Source of the DNA: WVWW01 sp041568335
Lineage (GTDB): Bacteria > Acidobacteriota > Polarisedimenticolia > Polarisedimenticolales > Polarisedimenticolaceae
DNA: 25,990 nucleotides
Assembly (NCBI GenBank): GCA_041568335.1
Contig: JBFFZZ010000008.1
Location: forward strand, 1 to 25,990
Reading direction: 5' to 3'
Shown here: piece after piece, positions 15,303 to 23,700 of the stretch
Layout: every line of letters begins with the position of its first letter
Position numbering within the stretch: the first letter of the stretch is position 1
Notes under the pieces: model-generated
Told to the model about the DNA's origin: nothing
Seen by the model: the letters and a program-made list of their open reading frames with translations, nothing else
Database searches by the model: none
Translations under genes and position numbers: made by a program

Positions 15303-16943
15303 ATGGCTCCATCCCTCCTGGCTGCATTCCTGGTCACGGTTGCGAGCGTCGCGAGCTCGGCGACCGATCCGGTCGCCGAGGCGATTCGCCGCCAGCTCGA
15401 GGTTGCCGGCGAACCGGCGACGATCCGGCTCGGCGAGGATATCGTCCATGCGTCGCGGACGCTGCCCGGGTTTTACGAGCGGCGCGGCTTCAGCCCGGCG
15501 TGGTCCGGGGAGGGCCGCCTCGAAGCACGTTCGAGAGACCTCGTCCGGGCCATCAAGGCCGTGGAAACCGAGGGACTACGTCCGGCGGACTATCACCTCG
15601 AATCGCTCGCCACCCTGCTGGAGCGCGTCCCGTCGGACGCCGACGGGCTTGCCGAGCTCGACCTCCTGCTTACGGACGCGTTCCTGATTCTCGCCGCGCA
15701 CATCGTCAGCGGACGCGTCGACCCGGCCACCTTCGAGCGGGAGTGGATCGCCACGCGGCGCGAGGTCGATGTCGCCGCGGTCCTCGAGTCGGTCGTTGCA
15801 GGCGGAGACGTCACGGGAGCGCTCCGCGAGTTGCGTCCCGATCAACCGGGTTATGACCGTTTGGTCGGCGCCCGCGCGCGCTACCGCGAGATCGTGGAAA
15901 AGGGGGGCTGGCCACGTGTCGCCGCCGGGCCGGCGCTCAAGCCGGGCATGACCGATCCGGCGGTGAACGCTCTACGCCGCCGCCTGGCGATCGGCGGCGA
16001 CCTGGCATCCGTCGAATCCGAGACGCCGGAGACGTATGACGAGGTCCTGGTGGAAGCGGTGATTCGGTTCCAGCGGCGCCACGGGCTCGACGACGACGGC
16101 GTCGTCGGTCCGAAGACCCGCGAAGCGCTCAACGTCGGCGGCGCGGCGCGACTCAGACAAATCGAGCTGAACCTCGAGCGTTGGCGCTGGCTGCCGCAGG
16201 ACCTGGGCCGGACACACTTACTGGTCAACGTTCCCGGTTTCGAGCTGTACGTCTCCGAAGAAGGAAAGACGGTACTGGAAATGCGCGTGATCGTCGGCCG
16301 CGCGATGCGCCGCACACCGGTGTTCAGCGACGTCATGCGCTACCTCGTGTTCAGCCCGTCTTGGGAGGTCCCACCGACGATCCTGCGCGAGGACAAGCTG
16401 CCCGAGGCCCGCAAGAACCCCAACTACCCGAATGAGCAAGACATGATCGTGTTCCAGCTGATCGACGGGGCTTGGGTGGAAGTCGATCCGCATTCGGTCG
16501 ACTGGGCGCGCGCCACGCGTGCCGACATTCGGCTGCGCCAACGCCCCGGGCCGAACAACGCCCTCGGTCGAGTCAAGTTCATGTTCCCCAACGCATTCAG
16601 CATCTATTTGCACGACACGCCGGGGCGGGAGCTGTTCGCGCGCTCGCAGCGAGATTTCAGCTCCGGGTGCATTCGTATCGAGCGACCGGCCGATCTGGCC
16701 GAGTACCTGTTGCGGGACGACCCCGCCTGGACGCGAGAGTCGATCCTGGCGGCGATGGAATCGGGGAAAGAGCGTACGGTGACGCTCCCCCGTCCGCTTC
16801 CCGTCCACCTCCAGTACTGGACCGCCTGGGCGGACGACGACGGGAGGATTCAGTTCCGGCGCGACATCTACTCACGCGACGGCCGGCTGGATGCCGCGCT
16901 GCGTCTACCCCCGCCCGACGAGGCGGATGATGGAGAACGATGA
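15303..16943 (+). CDS. Periplasmic L,D-transpeptidase, YcbB/LdtD type
   Basis: Peptidoglycan 3-3 crosslinking enzyme, 546 residues. Signal peptide at 1-20 (APSLLAAFLVTVASVASSA). A scaffold domain at about 25-190 carries GFYERRGFSPAW. The PG_binding_1 domain is at about 200-280 (GMTDPAVNALRRRLAIGG, AVIRFQRRHGLDDDGVVGPKTREALNV). The YkuD catalytic domain (about 300-480) has His437 in HDTPGRELF and the nucleophile Cys456 in SSGCIRIE. The insert with ILREDKLPEARKNPNYP is the YcbB-type substrate-capping lid. ATG 15303 is chosen because of the -10 box 7 nt upstream; GTG 15297 is the alternative. It overlaps the M15 peptidase gene by ATGA. Confidence 0.95.
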   Translation: MAPSLLAAFLVTVASVASSATDPVAEAIRRQLEVAGEPATIRLGEDIVHASRTLPGFYERRGFSPAWSGEGRLEARSRDLVRAIKAVETEGLRPADYHLESLATLLERVPSDADGLAELDLLLTDAFLILAAHIVSGRVDPATFEREWIATRREVDVAAVLESVVAGGDVTGALRELRPDQPGYDRLVGARARYREIVEKGGWPRVAAGPALKPGMTDPAVNALRRRLAIGGDLASVESETPETYDEVLVEAVIRFQRRHGLDDDGVVGPKTREALNVGGAARLRQIELNLERWRWLPQDLGRTHLLVNVPGFELYVSEEGKTVLEMRVIVGRAMRRTPVFSDVMRYLVFSPSWEVPPTILREDKLPEARKNPNYPNEQDMIVFQLIDGAWVEVDPHSVDWARATRADIRLRQRPGPNNALGRVKFMFPNAFSIYLHDTPGRELFARSQRDFSSGCIRIERPADLAEYLLRDDPAWTRESILAAMESGKERTVTLPRPLPVHLQYWTAWADDDGRIQFRRDIYSRDGRLDAALRLPPPDEADDGER

Positions 16944-17905
16944 GAACCTCGATCCGAATCGTGCCGGGCTTGCTTTGCGTCGCGCTTTCGGGTGTAACGG
17001 CGGCGCAACCGGCGGGTGAGTTTGCCAGCGGCCGTGTCGGGTTCAGCGTCAAGGTTCGCGGAGAAACGACGAACTACAACGTCCTCGCCGTCTCGGTGTT
17101 GCCGGAGAAGACGTTGTCGATCGAGGTCACGGCGGCGGACGCGGGTGGATCTTTCGAGGCCGTCGGACCCGACGGCCCGTTGCCCAGGATCGCCACGAGG
17201 AAGTGGGAGTTCAAAGCGCCGCCGGCAAAAGGGCTCTACCCGTTGACGATCCGGTCGGCCGCCAGCGGCGAATCGATGCGGCTCAACGTCTTCGTGATCG
17301 TCCCGTTGTCACGCGTCAAGGACGGCCATCTCAACGGTTACCGGATCGGGACCTATCCGACGGTCCCGCTACGCGGGCTGGAGATCTACAAGCCACCACG
17401 TGGCTTCATCGAGGTCACCGAAGCCAACGTCGACACTCGAGTGTCGCCGCACTTCAAGCTGCGCCAGTTCGTCTGCAAGCAGAGCGGCGGGTATCCCAAG
17501 TACGTCATCCTTCGCGAGCGTCTGCTGCTCAAGCTCGAGATGCTCCTGGAGAAGGCCAACGCCGCCGGTCATCGCTGTGACGGATTCTTCGTGATGAGCG
17601 GGTTCCGGACACCCTTCTACAACCGCTCCATCGGGAACGTGAAATACAGCCGTCACGTGTACGGGGGGGCCGCGGACGTGTTCATCGACGAGAACCCGCG
17701 CGACGGGGTCATGGATGATCTGAACCGGGACGGGAAGATCGACGTCTATGATGCCGCGGTGCTCTACGACCTGATCGACAAGCTGTATGGCACCCGATCT
17801 TACGAATCGTTTGTCGGCGGTCTCGGCCGGTACAAGAAAACCTCGTCGCACGGACCGTTCGTCCATGTCGACGTTCGCGGCTTCCGGGCGCGCTGGGGGG
17901 ACTGA
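16940..17905 (+). CDS. Exported M15-type peptidase
   Basis: 321 residues with a signal peptide (about 1-22, cleaved after TAA). The N-terminal half is a beta-rich domain of unknown role. The C-terminal half is a Zn-dependent peptidase of the M15/DUF882 (YcbK-like) type: the ligands are H239 and D246 in SRHVYGGAADVFID and H309 in HGPFVHVDVRG, with MSGFRTPFYN before them. Such enzymes cut D-amino-acid peptide bonds in peptidoglycan stems. Between the zinc motifs sits an EF-hand-like loop, DLNRDGKIDVYDA, which may bind Ca2+. The gene starts within the stop codon of the transpeptidase gene and ends at the start of the K+ channel gene, so the three are translationally coupled. Confidence 0.9.
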   Translation: MRTSIRIVPGLLCVALSGVTAAQPAGEFASGRVGFSVKVRGETTNYNVLAVSVLPEKTLSIEVTAADAGGSFEAVGPDGPLPRIATRKWEFKAPPAKGLYPLTIRSAASGESMRLNVFVIVPLSRVKDGHLNGYRIGTYPTVPLRGLEIYKPPRGFIEVTEANVDTRVSPHFKLRQFVCKQSGGYPKYVILRERLLLKLEMLLEKANAAGHRCDGFFVMSGFRTPFYNRSIGNVKYSRHVYGGAADVFIDENPRDGVMDDLNRDGKIDVYDAAVLYDLIDKLYGTRSYESFVGGLGRYKKTSSHGPFVHVDVRGFRARWGD

Positions 17906-19419
17906 GCGTCAACCGTTTCGGCAACCTGGTTCACGCGGCGTTTCACGAGCCCGACACACGGGGCTACCGGATCGTCCAGGGGATCGTGGTCGGTCTCATC
18001 GGCCTGTCCATCCTGTTCCTCGTCATCGAGAGCCTGCTAGCCGCCGATCATCCGATCGGTTCGGTGCTACGGATCGTCGACAAGGTCGTCTTGTCGATCT
18101 TTGCGATCGAGCTCCTGCTGCGGGTGGGTTCCTACCGGCCGCGATCGCTCAGCGTGTTTCACCACCAACCCATCCGGCGCATGCGCACCCTCATTGTCGC
18201 CCGTCTTGCCTACTTGTTTCGCCCACTGACCCTGATCGACATCCTGGCGGTGCTTGCGTTGTTTCCCGAGTTGCGGGGTCTGCGCGCGCTACGACTGTTG
18301 CGGTTGCTCCGGACGGGGAAGATTTTCCGCTACCGCAATCCATTCGCGATTGTCCTGCAGTCTCTCGAGGAGAACGGACTGCTGTTCGGTTTTGCCTTCA
18401 GCGTCCTGGCGACATCGACATTGATCGGTGGGGTGACGTTCTATCTGGTCGAGGTGAAACCGAACGCCGCCGTGAACGGCATCGTGGATGGCCTGTGGTG
18501 GGCGCTGGTCACCATCACGACCGTGGGCTACGGCGATATCACGCCGGTCACCCTGCTCGGCCGGATCGTCGGCGCCGTCATGATGGTCGCGGGGATGGGA
18601 ACGCTGGCGCTGTTTGCCGGAATCGTGGGCTCGAGCCTGGTGAGTGGGATGCTGAGTATCCGTGAGGAGCAATTTCGCATGAGCGATTACGTCAATCACG
18701 TCATCTTGTGCGGCTATGACGAAAGCACGCACATCCTGCTGGACGCCCTGGCGAGCGAGCTCGATCTCGCGGATAACCGTGTCGTGTTGTTCGGGAATCA
18801 CGAGAGACCGCGGGAGCTACCGCCGGAATTTCTCTGGGTTCGCGGCGATCCGACCAAGGAAAGCGAGCTCGACAAGGTGCGCCTGACCCACGCCGCGGCC
18901 GTGATCATCACGGGTTCGAGGGATCTGACCCCGCAGGCGGCGGATGCGCGCACGATCCTGACGACCTTCACGATCCGTTCGTTCCTCGAGGAGCGACACG
19001 CTCAGATCAAGCGGCGACGGCAGCCGCTCTACGTCGTCGTCGAGATCCTCGACTCGGAGAACATCGATCACGCCAAGACCGCCGGGGCCGATGAGGTCAT
19101 CGAAACCAGGCGGATCGGTTATTCGATGATCGCGCGTGCGGTATACCATCACGGCACCGCGACCACGATGAGCCGCGTGCTGGTCTCCGGTGGGGCCCAC
19201 AAGGTCTACATCGGTCAGATCCCATCGGCGCCGAACCGCTCGGTTCGCTTCGGAGATCTCCTGGTCGAGATGCAGCTGACGAAGAAGGGTGGGCTGGTCA
19301 TCGGCGTACGCAACGCTGCGGGCGAGGAGATCATCAATCCGTCCAAGGACTATGTCGTCGAGCCCGGTACGCTGCTGATTTATCTGGCGGAGCGGCCGCT
19401 TCTCGAGCCTGCGGACTGA
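17902..19419 (+). CDS. Voltage-gated-like 6TM potassium channel with RCK domain
   Basis: 505 residues from CTG 17902. S1-S4 lie at about 28-145, with S4 carrying regularly spaced Arg (LRGLRALRLLRLLRTGK, about 123-142), then S5, the pore helix and the K+ filter TTVGYGD (GYG at 209-211), and S6. The cytosolic part has an RCK/TrkA-N domain (NHVILCGYDESTHILLDAL, with acidic RGDPTKESEL) and a TrkA-C-like domain near the end. The first ATG/GTG/TTG in frame is GTG 17986, which would cut into S1. The frame upstream reads LSVNRFGNLVHAAFHEPDTR, normal for the family, up to CTG 17902. That CTG overlaps the M15 stop (CTGA) just as ATGA overlaps do, with a G-rich stretch before it. It follows the peptidoglycan genes as the third gene of the operon. 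Confidence 0.9.
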   Translation: MSVNRFGNLVHAAFHEPDTRGYRIVQGIVVGLIGLSILFLVIESLLAADHPIGSVLRIVDKVVLSIFAIELLLRVGSYRPRSLSVFHHQPIRRMRTLIVARLAYLFRPLTLIDILAVLALFPELRGLRALRLLRLLRTGKIFRYRNPFAIVLQSLEENGLLFGFAFSVLATSTLIGGVTFYLVEVKPNAAVNGIVDGLWWALVTITTVGYGDITPVTLLGRIVGAVMMVAGMGTLALFAGIVGSSLVSGMLSIREEQFRMSDYVNHVILCGYDESTHILLDALASELDLADNRVVLFGNHERPRELPPEFLWVRGDPTKESELDKVRLTHAAAVIITGSRDLTPQAADARTILTTFTIRSFLEERHAQIKRRRQPLYVVVEILDSENIDHAKTAGADEVIETRRIGYSMIARAVYHHGTATTMSRVLVSGGAHKVYIGQIPSAPNRSVRFGDLLVEMQLTKKGGLVIGVRNAAGEEIINPSKDYVVEPGTLLIYLAERPLLEPAD

Positions 19420-19465
19420 ACCTTGCACGACAGCGGGCTGGTTCTCCCGATCCTACTCGCCGGTA

Positions 19466-20179
19466 TCAAGACGGCTTCGGATCGACGTCGATCGAGAGGA
19501 CTTCACGGACCTCCGCGAGATCCCGCAGGATGCTCCGATGTTCCCGGTGAGCCGTGCAGAATTGCACGCTGAAGGTCTTTTCGCCTTCGTCCCTCCGACC
19601 GTGGGCGACGTCGGCGCCGGCGATCCGGTACTCGTCGAGGATCGCCTGAAGTCGCGGCCAGGTCTTGCCGTGGTCGGCACGGTACACGACCGTCGTCCCG
19701 CGGTGGACACAACGACCGGTGATGATCCACTCCATGCGCTGCGCCAGGGTCAGCACGCCGAGGATCAACAGCGTGAACACCACACCGGCGACGACATAGC
19801 CCGCGCCGATGGTCACGCCGACCGCCGCGACGGCCCAGATCGTCGCGCCGGTCGTCAGACCGACCACGGTGCCACGGGAACGGATGATCGCGCCGGCGCC
19901 CAGAAAACCGATCCCGGGGATGATCTGCGCCGCCAGGCGTGCCGGGTCTGCCATCTGTTTCTGCGTCGCCAGGTAGAGCGAAACCAGCGTGAAGATGGTC
20001 GAGCCGAGGCAGATCAGGATCAACGTGCGAAGCCCCGCCGGTTTGGCGCGGCTCTCGCGCTCGAGGCCCACGATGGCACCGCACATCGCCGCGACAACGA
20101 CGCAGATCAGACCGATGAGCTCGCGACCCAGGCCCGGGATCGTGTTGACGTCTCCGATCCATACGCTGAGCTGTTCCAC
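19466..20179 (-). CDS. mgtC: MgtC/SapB family membrane protein
   Basis: 237 residues. GTG 20179 has GGAGGTG 6 nt upstream. The hydrophobic half (about 15-145) carries the MgtC signatures AMCGAIVGLERESRAKPAGLRTLILICLGS and IIPGIGFLGAGAIIRSRGTVVGLTTGATIWAVAAVG. The cytosolic C-terminal half (about 155-237) fits an ACT-like domain (TVVYRADHGKTWPRLQAILDEYRI). In enterobacteria MgtC aids survival at low Mg2+ and inhibits the F1F0 ATP synthase; in other bacteria the role is less clear. It is convergent with the K+ channel gene and divergent from the ArsC-family gene. It is the third Mg2+-linked gene in the window. Confidence 0.94.
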   Translation of the reverse strand: MEQLSVWIGDVNTIPGLGRELIGLICVVVAAMCGAIVGLERESRAKPAGLRTLILICLGSTIFTLVSLYLATQKQMADPARLAAQIIPGIGFLGAGAIIRSRGTVVGLTTGATIWAVAAVGVTIGAGYVVAGVVFTLLILGVLTLAQRMEWIITGRCVHRGTTVVYRADHGKTWPRLQAILDEYRIAGADVAHGRRDEGEKTFSVQFCTAHREHRSILRDLAEVREVLSIDVDPKPS

Positions 20180-20201
20180 GACGCACCTCCGCTCACCGAA
20201 T

Positions 20202-20232
20202 CTTACAACCTCACCCCGATGTCCGATAGAAT
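20202..20232 (+). promoter_or_regulatory. Weak sigma-70-like promoter before the ArsC-family gene
   Basis: CTTACA (20202-20207) and TAGAAT (20227-20232) are 19 nt apart. They are 4/6 and 5/6 matches to the -35 and -10 consensus, in the 81-nt divergent gap. Confidence 0.3.
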
Positions 20233-20260
20233 GCCTCTCCTTTCATCGAGAGGAGCTCCC

Positions 20261-20602
20261 GTGCTCGAGCTGATCTGCACCCGCACCTGATCGACCTGTC
20301 GCAAGGCGGTCGCCTTGCTCGACGAAAACGGGATCGAGTACCGCTACCGCGAGTACCGCAAGGAGCCGCTGTCGGAAGAAGAAATCCGATCCGTGCTGCA
20401 GAAGCTCCGTGTGAAGGCCGCGGATGTCCTGCGCACGCGGGACCGGGCCTTCAAGGATCTGGGGCTGACCGGCGACGAGCCGGAGAACGAGCTGATCGGG
20501 CACATGGCGCAGCACCCGACGCTGCTGCAACGACCCATCGGCATCTCCGGCAAGCGAGCGGTCATCGGTCGACCGCCGGAAGCGCTGCTCCGCATCGGGT
20601 AG
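20261..20602 (+). CDS. ArsC/Spx-family thiol protein, candidate selenoprotein (UGA codon 10)
   Basis: 113 residues if UGA 20288-20290 is read as selenocysteine. GTG 20261 has AGGAG 5 nt upstream. The reading frame continues across the UGA without any shift. The motif becomes CTRT-U-STCRKAVALLDENGIEY, so U10 sits exactly at the first Cys of the family CxxC, with Cys13 as partner. The rest is full-length ArsC/YffB-like: YREYRKEPLSEEEIRSVLQKL, then RPIGISGKRAVIGRPPEALL (cis-Pro loop and conserved Arg). The total length matches the family (about 112-118). A SECIS-like hairpin follows the UGA. Likely role: thiol/selenol reductase of the thioredoxin fold, possibly arsenate reductase, though no ars operon is nearby. 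The alternative is a nonsense-mutated gene; a truncated start at TTG 20315 would lose the active site. Confidence 0.85.
20288..20322 (+). promoter_or_regulatory. UGA codon and bacterial SECIS-like hairpin
   Basis: After TGA 20288-20290 comes a perfect 7-bp stem, GCAAGGC (20301-20307) with GCCTTGC (20312-20318), and a GGTC loop. An outer TCGA/TCGA helix (20291-20294 with 20319-20322) leaves a 5'-side bulge of 6 nt. The loop begins 17 nt after the UGA. In the E. coli fdhF SECIS the loop is also GGUC-containing and lies 18 nt after its UGA. SelB would bind this loop. Confidence 0.75.
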
Positions 20603-20641
20603 ACGGCGAAAAGAGGGGCGACTGAGGAGAATCCTTCGGTC

Positions 20642-20657
20642 TGGACGCGTTCTTGCT
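20642..20657 (+). promoter_or_regulatory. Weak sigma-54-like site before the large secreted protein
   Basis: TGGACGCGTTCTTGCT keeps the invariant GG and GC at 10-nt spacing and a perfect TTGCT, but the CACG after TGG is not conserved (8 of 12 consensus positions). It lies 69 nt before ATG 20727. Weaker than the sites at 7071, 7569 and 9273. Confidence 0.3.
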
Positions 20658-20726
20658 TCGCCGCGCGCTTGCCACCCGGACGTACTGTCCGTACCTAGAT
20701 CCCAACCAGGCACGGCTGGAGGGATC

Positions 20727-23700
20727 ATGCTCGAACAAGGATGGGCTCGCTGGGCGATCGCCCTGCTCGTCGCAGCTGCGTTCGGACCGGCCTCCGACGC
20801 CGGGGTGGAGTCGGAAGCCCAGGTGGTCGTCACCCCCTCGGGCGGGATCGGCGCCAGCACCTTCAGCTCGGGATCGTTCGAGATCACCAATACGTCGCTC
20901 ACGGGCGGCCCTTCGATCATCGCGGTCCGGCTGGATCTCTCCTCGTCGTTTCTCCCCGACATCGTCTTCGATCCGGTCGGCGCGGCCGGCGACGCCACGG
21001 CCAAGTGCCTCACCGCGGACAGCGGCGCGGCCACCACGGGGTACGTCACGCCGACCGATCCCTGCGTCGACCCGTTTTCCGGTCCGCACGATGGCGGCTA
21101 TGACGCAATGGCCATCGCCTTCACCGATTTCGGTCCTGGTGAGGCGTTCACTTTTTCCGTCGACATCGACCCCACGAGTATTCAGACGGCCGGCGGCGCC
21201 GGTGGAGCGGGCTCGGTCTCCGGCTTCGAGCTGACCGGTGCGCTCCTCGAGATCGACTTCGACAACGCCGATACGTGGCAGACCACCCTGTTCCGCACGC
21301 CCTCGAGCGACAGCGGCTCGCAGAACGTCGTCAAGGCGGGTGGCCCGGCGGCCCCCTCGGTCGAGATCCTCGGTGTGCTGTCGACACCGGCGAGCGTCAC
21401 CGATGCCAACCAGACCGTCCGTGTCACGGCACCGGCCGGAGAGGACGTGCGCCTGCTGGTCATCGAGGGCGAGCTCGACCTCGGCGCGGCGCCCGGTTTC
21501 GACATCGACCCGTTCGAGGCCAACACCGCGGTCGTCATCCAGGAATTCTCGGGGACGGTCGGTGGCGGCGGCACGATCGACTTTCCGGTGACGCTGACCC
21601 GCTCGAGCCCGGAGGGCGGGATCCACCACGTCCTCGCCGCGCGGGTCGACGGGGACGGGAGCGGGCGCACGAGCCCGGTGTCGAACGTGGAGATCGTCGA
21701 GTACGACCCGCTGCCGACGATCAGCTTCGATTCCGGCGGCCTCACGGGCGCGTCGGTCAACAACCCGACCTCGTTGGAGTTCGGTCCCGACGGCCGGCTG
21801 TACGTGTCCCAGCAAAACGGGCTGATTCTCGCCTACACGATTTCTCGCGTCGCGCCGAACGACTACCAGGTCACGGCGACGGAATCGATCACCGAGATCC
21901 AGAACATCCCCAACCATCAGGATGACGGCTCGCCGTCCGCGCAGAACAACCGCCAGGTGACGGGGTTGATGACGGCGGGGACGCCGGCGAACCCGGTGCT
22001 CTACGTCACCTCTTCCGACCCGCGGATCGGCGCGGGTGGCGGCGGGAACGACCTCGACCTCGACACCAACTCGGGGATCCTCTCGCGGCTGACCTGGAAC
22101 GGGTCGTCGTGGGATCTCGTGCACCTCGTTCGCGGCCTCCCCCGTTCCGAGGAGAACCACTCCACCAACGGCATGGACCTGGACACGGCGACGGGGACGC
22201 TCTACGTCATGTCCGGCGGCCACACGAACATGGGCGCGATCAGCAACAACTTCGCCCAGACGCAGGAGTACGCGTTGGCCGCGGCCTTGCTGTCGATCGA
22301 TTTGACGACCCTCGAGGCGATGCCGACGCAGGTGGACGGCGAAGGTCAAAGCTACAAGTACGATCTGCCGACGCTGGACGACCCGACACGGGCGGGCGAT
22401 CCCGATCCGGGGGATCCCTTCGGAGGAAACGACGGTCGCAACCAGGCGATCCTCGTGCCCGGTGGACCGGTCCAGGTCTACGCGCCCGGTTTCCGCAACG
22501 CCTACGACGTCGTGCTGACCGAGGCCGGACGGCTGTACACCGTGGACAACGGCCCCAACGGGGGCTGGGGCGGCCTGCCGGTCGGCGAGGGCACCGCGAC
22601 CTGCACCAACGACACCAACGAGACCGGCAGCTCGACCTTCGGCGACGGGTTGCACTACATCTCCGGTCCCGGCTACTACGGCGGGCATCCGCATCCGACG
22701 CGAGCGAACCCGGAAACATCCGGGCTGTTCATTTACGAGAACATGGGTGGCTGGGTGCTCACCGAGCAGTACGACTGGACGATGGACTTTCCCGTGCCGC
22801 CGGTCCCGCTCGGCACGGGGAACGCGATCGAATGCGATTATCAGCAGCCCGGGGTCGATGACAATGCTCTCGCCGTGATCGGCGCCTCGACCAACGGGAT
22901 CACCGAGTACACCGGGACGAATTTCGCGGGCCAGATGCAGGGCGACCTGCTCTCCGCCTCGTTCAACGGCAACATCTATCGCTTCGAGCTCAACGCCATG
23001 GGCGACGACCTGGCGGTGCCCGAGACGGCCCTGTTCAGCGGGTTCGGCGGGCAACCGCTGGACGTGACGGCACAGGGCGACGGCGACCCGTTCCCCGGGA
23101 CCGTCTGGGCCGCGGTCTACGGAGCCGACTCGGTCGTCGTCTTCGAACCCGTCGATTTCACCAACTGCGTCGGCACGGATGACGCGATGCTGGATGAAGA
23201 CGGCGACGGCTACGACAACGCCGACGAGATCGACAACGGGACGGACCCCTGCTCGGGTGGCAGCAAGCCGAACGACAACGACGGGGACTTCACCTCCGAT
23301 CTCAACGACAACGACGACGACAACGACGGGATCCTCGACGTCGACGACGCGTTCGCGACGGATGCCGACAACGGACTGACGACGAGCCTCCCGGTGCGCT
23401 ACCCGTTCTTCAACGCCGATCCGGGCACGGGCTTCTTCGGGCTCGGTTTCACCGGGCTGATGACCAACGGTACGACCGACTGGCTCGATCAGTACGACGA
23501 GGAACAGCTCGCCGCCGGTGGAGCCGCGGGCCTGTTCACCGTCGAGGCCGCCACCGCGGGTGACGCCTTCGGGATGAGCAACGACCAGGACAACGGCTTT
23601 CAGCTCGGCGTCAACGTGGACACCAGCAGCGGCGTGTTTTCCGTTCAGACGCGGCTGCTCTCCCCCTACTTCCAGGTCGGCGGCTCGCCGTCGACGCCGA

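Noticed and set aside
20677..20691. CGGAC-GTACT-GTCCG inverted repeat before the large secreted gene
   Set aside because: A 5-bp stem is common by chance at this GC content, with no second copy or position-based support.
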